Part shown: one piece after another, positions 16,683 to 21,830 of the stretch
Layout of the letters: each line of letters begins with the position of its first letter
Position numbering within the stretch: the first letter of the stretch is position 1
DNA from: a virus
Length of the DNA: 28,132 bases
Strand: one strand, 5' to 3'
IMG/VR virus record: IMGVR_UViG_3300031758_000439
Coordinates: 1-28,132 of that record
The notes under the pieces: model-generated
Database searches by the model: none
What the model saw: only the letters and a program-made list of their open reading frames with translations
What the model was told of the DNA's origin: nothing
Program-made: the position numbers and the translations under genes

Positions 16683-16827
16683 CTTCTTCCACTTTCCTTA
16701 GAAGATCTTCAAGTTCTTCTTTCAGACTATTGTTAATCACTAAGATTTTATCAGTGTCTAATCTATGCTGAATTGTATCAATTAAAAGATCCTTTTCATA
16801 ATCATCAATTTCTAATCTCATTGTCAT
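16669..16827 (-). CDS. Small acidic coiled-coil-like protein, 52 aa
   Basis: A 52-codon frame encodes MTMRLEIDDYEKDLLIDTIQ..., ending LLRKVEEDEYV. Leu/Ile spacing and the many Glu/Lys residues suggest a short amphipathic helix or coiled coil. The function is unknown. An in-frame second ATG two codons later (16821) is an alternative start. The upstream context TTTAATCAAAAAAATG, with no Shine-Dalgarno, resembles the leaders of the genes starting at 22028 and 27823. It is the first gene left of the long non-coding region, and TATATAAG about 25 bases upstream could be a late-type promoter. Confidence 0.6.
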   Translation of the reverse strand: MTMRLEIDDYEKDLLIDTIQHRLDTDKILVINNSLKEELEDLLRKVEEDEYV

Positions 16828-16880
16828 TTTTTTGATTAAATTCTAAACTTATATATCATTTTTTGTTCTTGTGCCCTCAA

Positions 16881-16914
16881 CTTTTTTGGAAAAATTTTTT
16901 GGAAAAATTTTTTT
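16881..16914. repeat. Tandem TTTTTTGGAAAAAT repeat
   Basis: The 14-base unit TTTTTTGGAAAAAT is present twice in tandem, followed by a further T-run. The A and T tracts alternate at about half-helical spacing, so the DNA may be curved. On the minus strand it forms A-rich DNA upstream of the small genes at 16827. Confidence 0.6.
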
Positions 16915-17057
16915 ATTTGAAAGACAATTACTCTCTCGTTTTCGGTTCGGTGTAGCCTTGAAGGACCCATTGATTTTATATAAGGGGGCATCGGTTAGGT
17001 ATAAGAATACAACAACACAAAATATAACTGTCAAACAGTGCTGTTTAATTATAATAA

Positions 17058-17496
17058 ACGAACAATCACGAATAGTTTATATTCATTACTGTTTAATTCT
17101 AATACGAAACCTTATGGGGGGTTAGATATAACGAAAGGAGGACATCAGTTTATAACACGAACTGTGCAACACGAATTATGTAGTCTTGGTCAATAAGAAT
17201 AACAAACCTTATGGGGGGTTGCATAACGAACTCCTCCGAGAGTTTATGATACTCAGAGGACGACATCAGTTTATGTCAGAAACTGTGTACAACGAATAGT
17301 ATAGCACTGTCTGATTGAAATAGCAAACCTTATGGGGGGTCTCAAACATAACGTTGCTATTATATTATTATACTATAAGACGAATATATTATAATACTAT
17401 AAGCACAACGAATGATTATAACGAACTCTTATGTATAACGAACTCTCAGGACGAATGAGATTCTAACACGAATAGTTTTCCACAAGATATAACGAA
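17058..17496 (+). repeat. Cluster of fifteen ACGAA pentamers, one strand
   Basis: ACGAA occurs at 17058, 17068, 17104, 17131, 17157, 17171, 17226, 17292, 17380, 17408, 17421, 17438, 17451, 17468 and 17492, always on the plus strand, with no TTCGT seen in the interval. Several share wider context (TATAACGAAC or CACGAAT). At this base composition I would expect less than one by chance. Spacing is irregular (10-88 bases). Iteron-like protein-binding sites are the simplest explanation, but the binder is unknown. Confidence 0.75.
17107..17340. repeat. Three AAACCTTATGGGGGGT elements with linked motifs
   Basis: The 16-base element occurs at 17107-17122, 17204-17219 and 17325-17340. Between copies, GACATCAGTTTAT is repeated at 17141-17153 and 17262-17274, each followed by AACTGTG and an ACGAAT. 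The interval therefore looks like a diverged tandem duplication of roughly 97-121 bases. A related AAACCTTAT also lies in the loop and stem of the terminator at 15624-15662. Confidence 0.75.
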
Positions 17497-17652
17497 CCTG
17501 TGGAAAACTATAAGACTTTTTCCACAGGGCAATTCTTATAAACCCTTGCAAACACTACAAATCATCATAAACTTGTGGAAAACTATCTGTGGGAAATCAT
17601 TACTTTCCCCTATAGGAAATGAATGAAACCTGTGGAAAACTATTTTTCCACA
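17476..17652. other. DnaA-box cluster, candidate replication origin
   Basis: Six perfect copies of TTTTCCACA or its complement lie in 177 bases: 17476-17484 (+), 17499-17507 (-), 17518-17526 (+), 17574-17582 (-), 17631-17639 (-) and 17644-17652 (+). A one-mismatch copy is at 17588-17596 (-). TTTTCCACA is the DnaA-box sequence I know from cyanobacterial oriC. Adjacent boxes form inverted repeats, for example CCTGTGGAAAA-cta-TTTTTCCACAGG. Host DnaA binding is an inference; a phage protein or RNA hairpins could explain the palindromes instead. Confidence 0.6.
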
Positions 17653-17730
17653 GGTGCGTATTTCTTATCAGTTATGGGAGTTTATAATATTCCCTCCCCT
17701 CCCGACCCTATAAGTCTATCGCAGAATCAG

Positions 17731-17836
17731 TGAGACTCACGATACGATGTGCCAGTTACTGCAGTGGTTTGAGACCTATGAGTCTTACGAGTAACTAGCA
17801 AAATACTCCCAAGACTCATAAGATGTGTGAGTCTCA
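17731..17836. other. Foldable 106-base element, possible structured RNA
   Basis: TGAGACTCAC at 17731-17740 is perfectly complementary to GTGAGTCTCA at 17827-17836 and closes the element. Inside, TATGAGTCTT (17777-17786) pairs with AAGACTCATA (17811-17820), and within that hairpin GAGTA pairs with TACTC around a 10-base loop. The helices nest without conflict, giving a branched fold. The segment also carries an orphan TGTGCCAGT-N6-AGTGG copy at 17748. No promoter directly upstream on either strand is clear, so transcription is unproven. Confidence 0.45.
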
Positions 17837-17859
17837 GGAGTTTCATTGTCTATATGTCT

Positions 17860-17919
17860 TGTGCCACCCCTAGGAGTGTCTGTAATGCCCTTGACTTTTT
17901 TTGGGTCTTATGGTATAAT
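17860..17919 (+). promoter_or_regulatory. Strong sigma70-type promoter with cassette repeat
   Basis: TTGACT (17891-17896), a 17-base spacer and TATAAT (17914-17919), preceded by TGG, make the best sigma70-type promoter in the window. It points rightward, opposite to all genes. TGTGCCACC-CCTAGG-AGTGTCTGT at 17860-17883 lies 30 bases before the -10 box, the same position and sequence type as in the eight operon cassettes, though its promoter-proximal arm is degraded. No plus-strand gene follows. Transcription would start near 17926 and run into AT-rich DNA, then antisense to the gene at 18127. Confidence 0.7.
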
Positions 17920-17932
17920 GCGGGCCTAGACA

Positions 17933-17989
17933 ACAAGAACTAGAGGCATTTATAAGTGTCTAAAGACAAGAACTAGAGGCATTTATAAG
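17933..17989. repeat. 24-bp perfect direct repeat
   Basis: ACAAGAACTAGAGGCATTTA followed by TAAG occurs at 17933-17956 and 17966-17989, offset by 33 bases. It would form the first part of the RNA from the promoter at 17891-17919. On the minus strand each copy contains TTATAAATG, close to a T4 late box, so the pair might instead be leftward late promoters. Confidence 0.7.
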
Positions 17990-18039
17990 AGTATAAAGAG
18001 GATATAAAGACTATTATAACACTATCATTATATCAACAC

Positions 18040-18126
18040 AAAACACTAACATATGTTTTTTAATACATTTAATTTAATTATCAATTAAAACATTTTATCG
18101 TTATAAATGATTATTTCATCTTATGA
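18040..18126. other. AT-rich tract, possible DNA unwinding element
   Basis: This stretch is made up almost entirely of A and T (for example AATACATTTAATTTAATTAT), with only scattered G or C. It lies about 115-200 bases downstream of the strong rightward promoter. A promoter followed by an easily melted tract is the layout of T4 R-loop origins. It could also simply be AT-rich spacer after the last gene of the block. Confidence 0.4.
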
Positions 18127-18282
18127 TTAAGTGTTTATCTCTACTAGAGCAGTGGTGAAAGAGTCAATGATTGCTTCGCATAATGATTGTTCAGTCTCAT
18201 TGAAATCACATTCCATTTGCTCTAGACAGAACATAATCAGATTGATTTGTTCTTCACTCAACCTTACAAACGTTTCATTCAT
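18127..18282 (-). CDS. Small acidic protein, 51 aa
   Basis: A 51-codon frame encodes MNETFVRLSEEQINLIMFCL..., ending FTTALVEINT. It is acidic, probably helical, and of unknown function. The ATG at 18282 lies seven bases after the stop of the preceding gene, and this is the last gene of the leftward operon that begins near 19532. No Shine-Dalgarno is visible. The rightward promoter at 17891 would produce RNA antisense to it. Confidence 0.6.
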   Translation of the reverse strand: MNETFVRLSEEQINLIMFCLEQMECDFNETEQSLCEAIIDSFTTALVEINT

Positions 18283-18289
18283 TGTATTA

Positions 18290-18484
18290 CTATTTGTTTA
18301 GGTTAATCAGTTCTTTTTGAATCGTAATTACATCATATTCATCATCTACACTTGATAGATCAACAGGTGCAAACTCAGAAAGATTTACAGTGTTGTTTGT
18401 ATGAATGGGGGCATAGAAGAGTTCTTGAGTATCAGGATCAATTGTATAAACACAACCGTGGTTTTCTTTTTGAAGAATAATCAT
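18290..18484 (-). CDS. Small acidic protein, 64 aa
   Basis: The product MIILQKENHGCVYTIDPDTQ... with a C-terminal SVDDEYDVITIQKELINLNK is acidic and of unknown function. Its ATG overlaps the stop of the preceding small gene as ATGA, indicating coupled translation. No membrane or metal-binding motif is seen. Confidence 0.65.
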   Translation of the reverse strand: MIILQKENHGCVYTIDPDTQELFYAPIHTNNTVNLSEFAPVDLSSVDDEYDVITIQKELINLNK

Positions 18485-18579
18485 TTGGTTTGAGAGTTAA
18501 TAATTGCTTGTGCGATTAGAAGAAGTTCATTACCATCTTGTGCTTTAGATAGTAGTTCAAGTTTTTCTTTACGTTTCAT
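18481..18579 (-). CDS. Tiny basic/helical protein, 32 aa
   Basis: From the ATG at 18579 the frame encodes MKRKEKLELLSKAQDGNELL... ending INSQTK. I prefer this start to one at 18699, because upstream codons in this frame overlap the gene at 18587-18742, which is in another frame and looks genuine. The ATG follows that gene's stop by seven bases, with context GATTAAAACAAAG. The stop overlaps the next gene as ATGA. The function is unknown, and the shortness leaves some doubt. Confidence 0.45.
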   Translation of the reverse strand: MKRKEKLELLSKAQDGNELLLIAQAIINSQTK

Positions 18580-18586
18580 CTTTGTT

Positions 18587-18742
18587 TTAATCAATGACTG
18601 AGTAGTTGTCAACATCAATCTCTTTGAGAAGAGTTGTGTATGCTTGAATAGATGCTTCAGTGCAATTATTCTTTTTGAGGTCTTGAATATAATACTCAAG
18701 TGCCTCGATAAGCATATGAGTTCGATTGATGAGTTCAGTCAT
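18587..18742 (-). CDS. Small helical protein, 51 aa
   Basis: A 51-codon frame encodes MTELINRTHMLIEALEYYIQ..., ending DVDNYSVID. It is predicted helical and acidic, and the function is unknown. Its ATG overlaps the preceding gene's stop as ATGA (18739-18742), which strongly supports the start and suggests coupled translation. Confidence 0.6.
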   Translation of the reverse strand: MTELINRTHMLIEALEYYIQDLKKNNCTEASIQAYTTLLKEIDVDNYSVID

Positions 18743-18978
18743 TGATAGAACCGATTGCGAATTTCATTACGAAGTTTATTGAGTGTCTGAATATCAGAAA
18801 TATATGCTACATCAGAATGATAATGCTCCTCGAAACTTGCATAACCAAGAACATCAACAATGTCTTGAATAGTCAAATCATCGTGTTCTTGCAACTGACA
18901 TTCATCAAACTGATTGAAGTATCGAGTCAGAAATAACAGAGCATCAGAGTAGATGGTTTCAGTGAGAGTTTGAGTCAT
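18739..18978 (-). CDS. Small acidic protein, 79 aa
   Basis: The product MTQTLTETIYSDALLFLTRY... contains FDECQLQEHDDLTIQDIVDVLG and ends NKLRNEIRNRFYQ. It is acidic in the middle and basic at the end. The function is unknown. It begins one base after the stop of the preceding gene and overlaps the next one as ATGA, so it is an internal member of the operon. Confidence 0.7.
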   Translation of the reverse strand: MTQTLTETIYSDALLFLTRYFNQFDECQLQEHDDLTIQDIVDVLGYASFEEHYHSDVAYISDIQTLNKLRNEIRNRFYQ

Positions 18979-18979
18979 T

Positions 18980-19138
18980 TCAGTTACTTACTTTACGTTC
19001 AATCAGTTTAGCAGGAGATCCACAAGACCTATAAAACTCTACCATTGATTGTGCTTCTTGTAGAGTATTAAAGTATTGACTTCTCCATTCACAATCGTTG
19101 TAAGGCACCTGATAAGTAACTTCATACATTTGATTCAT
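18980..19138 (-). CDS. Small protein, 52 aa
   Basis: From the ATG at 19138 the frame encodes MNQMYEVTYQVPYNDCEWRS..., with SQYFNTLQEAQSMVEFYRSC and a basic end. This resembles a small alpha/beta domain of unknown function. I choose this start because codons further upstream (to 19201) overlap the preceding 54-residue gene in another frame. The ATG begins two bases after that gene's stop. An in-frame ATG at 19147 is also possible. Confidence 0.6.
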   Translation of the reverse strand: MNQMYEVTYQVPYNDCEWRSQYFNTLQEAQSMVEFYRSCGSPAKLIERKVSN

Positions 19139-19139
19139 T

Positions 19140-19304
19140 TCAGGCATTGATGAGTTGTTGAACTTGTGCGAAGGTTTTACATTGCCCTGCTTTAATAGCA
19201 TTGATGATGCTATAAGTCACAAAACCACAACGTTCAGTGGCAGGATCACAAATAGCATAACCTGCTTGCTTGGTTTGAACATCGAAAACAGTTTTGATCA
19301 GCAT
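19140..19304 (-). CDS. Small protein, 54 aa
   Basis: A 54-codon frame encodes MLIKTVFDVQTKQAGYAICD..., with TERCGFVTYSIINAIKAGQC, ending QLINA. The function is unknown. It contains three cysteines, two of them about seven residues apart. It follows the gene at 19344-19532 by 39 bases and leads directly into the next gene. The start has no Shine-Dalgarno (context CAACAAACAATG). Confidence 0.6.
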   Translation of the reverse strand: MLIKTVFDVQTKQAGYAICDPATERCGFVTYSIINAIKAGQCKTFAQVQQLINA

Positions 19305-19343
19305 TGTTTGTTGTTTGTGTGGGACAGATGAAAGAATTAAGAA

Positions 19344-19532
19344 CTAGATGCGAGCAAGTGCATCTTTCTTTTGCTTGGGATTAGAAACTTTCTTACACCA
19401 AGCAGACTTACGAGAAGAATTAACTTGAGAAGGAAGTTTCTGCTTACCTTGCACTTCATTCACAAGTTGAATCATTTGAATGAAGAATTGCTTTTCCATC
19501 CGTTGAGCAGCAGTCATCTGAAGAGTTTGCAT
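19344..19532 (-). CDS. Small basic protein, 62 aa, first gene of operon
   Basis: The product MQTLQMTAAQRMEKQFFIQM... ends in a lysine-rich tail (SSRKSAWCKKVSNPKQKKD, then ALARI). The basic tail suggests nucleic-acid or ribosome contact, but the function is unknown. It is the first gene after the cassette promoter at 19582-19639, with a roughly 45-base leader carrying the hairpin at 19555-19576. There is no Shine-Dalgarno next to the ATG; a GGAGG in the leader hairpin is about 35 bases away. Confidence 0.7.
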   Translation of the reverse strand: MQTLQMTAAQRMEKQFFIQMIQLVNEVQGKQKLPSQVNSSRKSAWCKKVSNPKQKKDALARI

Positions 19533-19554
19533 AAAGAATGAAGAATGGGACTCG

Positions 19555-19576
19555 GGTGGGACCAGACCCCTCCACC
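19555..19576 (-). promoter_or_regulatory. 5' leader hairpin, copy A
   Basis: The leader RNA can pair GGTGG with CCACC around a loop containing GGGGTC. The same hairpin with changed but still pairing stem bases occurs at 21169-21192 and 22058-22081, always right after the -10 box. The downstream leader CGAGTCC..ATTCTTCA is shared with the 21169 copy. A 5'-end structure controlling stability or translation is inferred. Confidence 0.5.
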
Positions 19577-19581
19577 TCTTT

Positions 19582-19639
19582 AATATACCACATCCAGGGG
19601 TCTGTGCTCTTTTACTGTGCCAGTGCTACAAGTGGCACA
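19582..19639 (-). promoter_or_regulatory. Cassette promoter A (inverted repeat + extended -10)
   Basis: The inverted repeat at 19616-19639 (TGTGCCACT-TGTAGC-ACTGGCACA) is followed after 28 bases by TGG-TATATT. There is no good -35 hexamer. The spacer contains GTAAAAGAGCACAGACCCCT, shared with copies C and G. It drives the operon 19532 to 18127. Confidence 0.7.
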
Positions 19640-19651
19640 CGGTATAAGAGA

Positions 19652-19900
19652 CTAGAGTTGAGACAGCACCCACATCATCGCAGATACTTCTTCTTTAGTA
19701 TTCCAACCATTTACATCTTCAGTCATATTTCCATTGGGACGGAAAATTGCAACTTCATAAGTGTTCTCATTGATGTTGCCATAGAGACCACAATTCGGTG
19801 GACCAGCAACTACACTAATCTCCCAACCGTTGGAAAACTTATGTCGTGCTTGAATAGACTCAGGAATATGATGGGGGTTAAACTTCAGAAGGTCAAACAT
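19652..19900 (-). CDS. Small protein, 82 aa
   Basis: The product MFDLLKFNPHHIPESIQARH... reads like a compact beta-rich domain: HKFSNGWEISVVAGPPNCGL, then YEVAIFRPNGNMTEDVNGWN and a C-terminal helix. The pattern suggests a small conserved phage protein, but I cannot name a function. It is the last gene of the operon that starts with the DUF2786-like gene and overlaps the gene before it by eight bases. The next cassette repeat begins 12 bases after its stop. Confidence 0.7.
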   Translation of the reverse strand: MFDLLKFNPHHIPESIQARHKFSNGWEISVVAGPPNCGLYGNINENTYEVAIFRPNGNMTEDVNGWNTKEEVSAMMWVLSQL

Positions 19901-20090
19901 TGTAAGTAACTTGATAAGAACTGAACTTTGTAACTGCGTCGAGAATCTTTAGATGTTCTTGCGTTGGTTCATAATCATCATTGTCAAATGGAGAAAGAAT
20001 ATAAACCATTTGGTCGCAGATGAGTTTATGTAGAACCTTATAATTTTCCTTACTCAGTGTGATTTGCATTAAATCTTTATCCATTGTCAT
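19893..20090 (-). CDS. Small protein, 65 aa
   Basis: From the ATG at 20090 the frame encodes MTMDKDLMQITLSKENYKVL..., ending SSYQVTYNV. It is helical and acidic, and the function is unknown. The ATG follows the preceding stop within three bases (TGAAAATG). A second ATG at 20084 (MDKDL) is an alternative start. It overlaps the next gene by eight bases, supporting operon membership. Confidence 0.65.
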   Translation of the reverse strand: MTMDKDLMQITLSKENYKVLHKLICDQMVYILSPFDNDDYEPTQEHLKILDAVTKFSSYQVTYNV

Positions 20091-20092
20091 TT

Positions 20093-20425
20093 TCAAATAA
20101 CTTGTTGCGAGAGTGCATACTTCACAATCTCGGTGCGATTGTTCTTATATTGCAGAAGAAGTTCAATCAGAGGTTTGGTATCATCAGGATTTTGAACTTT
20201 TGGGTCACATTCACTATTGACAAGAGCAGTGAAAATACTTGCAATCTCAAAATCAGATTCAAACAGAATTTCCCGATGCTCATCAATATAAAGATAATCA
20301 TCTACTGCACTACCAGAAAGTTTCAGAGGAATATCAGGACCAATCATACCCAAAGTTGCAAGTCGTTGCAATGCACCAACAACCCACATCAGTTTACACT
20401 CATCAATTGTCAGTTGTGCGTTCAT
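20093..20425 (-). CDS. Unknown protein, 110 aa
   Basis: The product MNAQLTIDECKLMWVVGALQ... continues with RLATLGMIGPDIPLKLSGSA and ends IVKYALSQQVI. It is mostly helical and soluble, with no recognisable catalytic motif. It lies 44 bases downstream of the DUF2786-like gene and is followed within three bases by the next gene. The function is unknown. Confidence 0.7.
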   Translation of the reverse strand: MNAQLTIDECKLMWVVGALQRLATLGMIGPDIPLKLSGSAVDDYLYIDEHREILFESDFEIASIFTALVNSECDPKVQNPDDTKPLIELLLQYKNNRTEIVKYALSQQVI

Positions 20426-20469
20426 CGTATTAGGAATAAAGGGAAAAGTGAAGTAGAGGTGAGATTAAC

Positions 20470-21144
20470 TCACACTCCACACAGTTGTTTGGTCACAGAA
20501 CCAGTTGCTTGACGGTTCAGAGATACACCAGCACCAACGTTAGAACCAGCATAAGCACCAGCACCATTAGCACCATTCATCTTCTTTGCACGTCCGAATC
20601 GCATCGTAGAGAGTTTATCACTCACTGCTTTTGCATCATCGTGAACTCGGTTCTCTGCTTTCTTCATTTCACGCAAACGCAGAGCAACATTATCTGCAAA
20701 TGCCTTGCGGAAATTAAGTTTGAAACTACGAGAAACAGTTGCACCAGTTAGAGCAGACATAATCTTCTCTGCTTGATATGCAACTTCTGCTTCTTTCTCC
20801 ATCACTTGATTCAGGTAATCATAATAGAGACGCACTTGGATTTGTTGTGCTTCACTACCAATGATTTGCAGAGACTTAACATCACCATTCTTCATATATG
20901 CCTTTGCATCATAGAAAGATGCAATCGCATTCAGAAGAGTCGTAAGTGCAACATTCACACGTTTGAAATTGATGAAAGATTCATCATAAACTTGAGTTTC
21001 AGTTGCTTCGGTGATTGTAACACCATACTGCTTACACAGTTTATCAATCATCTTGGCAGCAGCATCTGCCTCACCTTCAAAAGAAGTTCCATTCTGCAGT
21101 TTCAGAATGGATTGAATCTTTGCGATAACTTGCTGACGATCCAT
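20470..21144 (-). CDS. DUF2786-type protein, 224 aa
   Basis: The N-terminal 45 residues (IAKIQSILKLQNGTSFEGEA, then AAAKMIDKLCKQYGV) match the pattern of the DUF2786 family: a helix-turn-helix-like KIxxLLxLA...EAxxAxxKxxxLxxxYG motif found in many phage and bacterial proteins of unknown role. The middle is helical, with YYDYLNQVMEKEAEVAYQAE, then basic segments (KLNFRKAFADNVALRLREMK). The C-terminus is a low-complexity Gly/Ala/Asn stretch (NGANGAGAYAGSNVGAG). It is the first gene of an operon and has its own cassette promoter and leader hairpin. No Shine-Dalgarno lies before the ATG. The family assignment is from pattern memory; no function is claimed. Confidence 0.7.
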   Translation of the reverse strand: MDRQQVIAKIQSILKLQNGTSFEGEADAAAKMIDKLCKQYGVTITEATETQVYDESFINFKRVNVALTTLLNAIASFYDAKAYMKNGDVKSLQIIGSEAQQIQVRLYYDYLNQVMEKEAEVAYQAEKIMSALTGATVSRSFKLNFRKAFADNVALRLREMKKAENRVHDDAKAVSDKLSTMRFGRAKKMNGANGAGAYAGSNVGAGVSLNRQATGSVTKQLCGV

Positions 21145-21168
21145 AACAAGAAGTGAAGAATTGGACTC

Positions 21169-21192
21169 GGATGGGACTGACCCCTTCCACCC
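21169..21192 (-). promoter_or_regulatory. 5' leader hairpin, copy B
   Basis: GGGTGG can pair with CCATCC (one G-U pair) around a loop carrying AAGGGGTC. It sits immediately after the -10 box of cassette B, at the predicted transcript start, and shares the following CGAGTCCAATTCTTCA with copy A. Confidence 0.5.
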
Positions 21193-21196
21193 TCTT

Positions 21197-21254
21197 AATT
21201 TACCAGAAAAAAGTGCCAGTGCCCGTTTAGTGTGCCAGTGCTACAAGTGGCATG
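21197..21254 (-). promoter_or_regulatory. Cassette promoter B
   Basis: An inverted repeat of the TGTGCCACT-N6-AGTGGCACA type at 21231-21254 is followed after 28 bases by TGG-TAAATT. The outermost base pair of the repeat is altered (CATG instead of CACA). The preceding gene ends with TGAGTCCAGTG, a stop-codon context shared with cassettes C, D and G. It drives the DUF2786-like operon. Confidence 0.65.
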
Positions 21255-21268
21255 TCTCAACACTGGAC

Positions 21269-21433
21269 TCACCGTTCTTCAATTTCAGTTACATCAGCAC
21301 AAACAATAGTATCTGCCCACTCTAGAATTGCTTGTTCTCTTGTTTCTGCATAAACATAATCAGGAAACTCAAATCCAGGAGCAGTAATAGCAAACTGCTT
21401 AAGTTTTTGATTGTTAATGTGAGTGAGTGTCAT
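21269..21433 (-). CDS. Small protein, 54 aa
   Basis: A 54-codon frame encodes MTLTHINNQKLKQFAITAPG..., with FPDYVYAETREQAILEWADT, ending VTEIEER. It looks like a compact alpha/beta domain of unknown function. The ATG overlaps the stop of the preceding signal-peptide-like gene as ATGA. It is the last gene of its operon and its stop codon is part of the conserved TGAGTCC context before cassette B. Confidence 0.65.
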   Translation of the reverse strand: MTLTHINNQKLKQFAITAPGFEFPDYVYAETREQAILEWADTIVCADVTEIEER

Positions 21434-21540
21434 TTGGATGAAATAACGTCAGCAACAGTGTAAAGTGTGTTTGCAGTTACATTCCTCACACTCGGAGAGA
21501 AAATAAATGCAACCGCAAAGATAAGAATTATAGTTCGCAT
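21430..21540 (-). CDS. 36-aa membrane or secreted peptide
   Basis: A 36-codon frame encodes MRTIILIFAVAFIFSPSVRN followed by a polar tail ending DVISSK. A positively charged start followed by a stretch of about 13 hydrophobic residues is typical of a signal peptide or single membrane anchor, with a possible cleavage region around SPSVRN or VTA. It is the only membrane-targeted candidate in the small-gene block. Its stop overlaps the next ATG (ATGA). The function is unknown, and short hydrophobic frames can be spurious. Confidence 0.5.
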   Translation of the reverse strand: MRTIILIFAVAFIFSPSVRNVTANTLYTVADVISSK

Positions 21541-21578
21541 CTTATTTGGTGGTCTAAATGTGAGTGTTTTAGTTCTCA

Positions 21579-21767
21579 TCAGGCAGAGATGGCATAGAGT
21601 TTATCAAACTCATAAGCACCATCATCTTCCTCAACTGCCCGATAAACAATCACATTCTCACCAGAGAGTTCAACACTCCAATCAAGTGCTTCATCTTTTG
21701 CTTCATATACATTGTCAAACCACTCAGCATCAATCAAATCAAAAGATGCGGGACAGATAACAAACAT
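21579..21767 (-). CDS. Small acidic protein, 62 aa
   Basis: From the ATG at 21767 the frame encodes MFVICPASFDLIDAEWFDNV..., ending EFDKLYAISA. It is strongly acidic, with clusters such as VEEDDGAY. The function is unknown. It shares the operon with the gene at 21831-22028, from which it is separated by a hairpin (21802-21819). No Shine-Dalgarno is visible; a TTG three codons upstream is less likely. Confidence 0.6.
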   Translation of the reverse strand: MFVICPASFDLIDAEWFDNVYEAKDEALDWSVELSGENVIVYRAVEEDDGAYEFDKLYAISA

Positions 21768-21801
21768 TGGAATCAAAGAGTAAATGAATTAAATCCACAG
21801 A

Positions 21802-21819
21802 GGGAGAATTGAATCTCCC
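21802..21819 (-). terminator. Hairpin between two small genes
   Basis: GGGAGA and TCTCCC form a GC-containing 6-bp stem with a 6-base loop, 12 bases after the stop of the gene at 21831. There is no T-run, so it is more likely an RNA processing or stability structure, or a weak attenuator, than a full terminator. Confidence 0.35.
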
Positions 21820-21830
21820 CCAAATTAAAC

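Larger units (their letters stand above)
16828..18126. other. 1.3-kb non-coding control region, candidate origin
   Basis: No convincing protein gene is present on either strand over about 1300 bases, unlike the tightly packed surroundings. It separates the late/accessory genes on the left from the small-gene block on the right. It contains, in order, a 14-bp tandem repeat, fifteen ACGAA pentamers, three AAACCTTATGGGGGGT elements, a TTTTCCACA box cluster, a foldable 106-base element, a strong plus-strand promoter, a 24-bp direct repeat and an AT-rich tract. Each is listed separately. The combination suggests a replication origin or master control region. Confidence 0.6.

Noticed and set aside
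16849-17034. Minus-strand 61-residue frame with a hydrophobic start
   Set aside because: It needs a TTG start without Shine-Dalgarno and runs through the A/T tandem repeats; composition is unlike a protein.
17058-17496. CRISPR array
   Set aside because: Repeats are too short and irregularly spaced, with no 25-40 base repeat and uniform spacers, and no cas genes nearby.
16828-18126. tRNA gene in the non-coding region
   Set aside because: I looked for cloverleaf arms with a TTCGA loop and CCA-type acceptor pairing and found none that fit.
19538-19909. Plus-strand 123-residue frame
   Set aside because: It crosses a promoter cassette and lies antisense to the gene at 19652-19900; no start signal.
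20084-20512. Plus-strand 142-residue frame and other plus-strand frames in 20-23 kb
   Set aside because: All are antisense to better-supported, overlapping minus-strand genes and have no recognisable family features.
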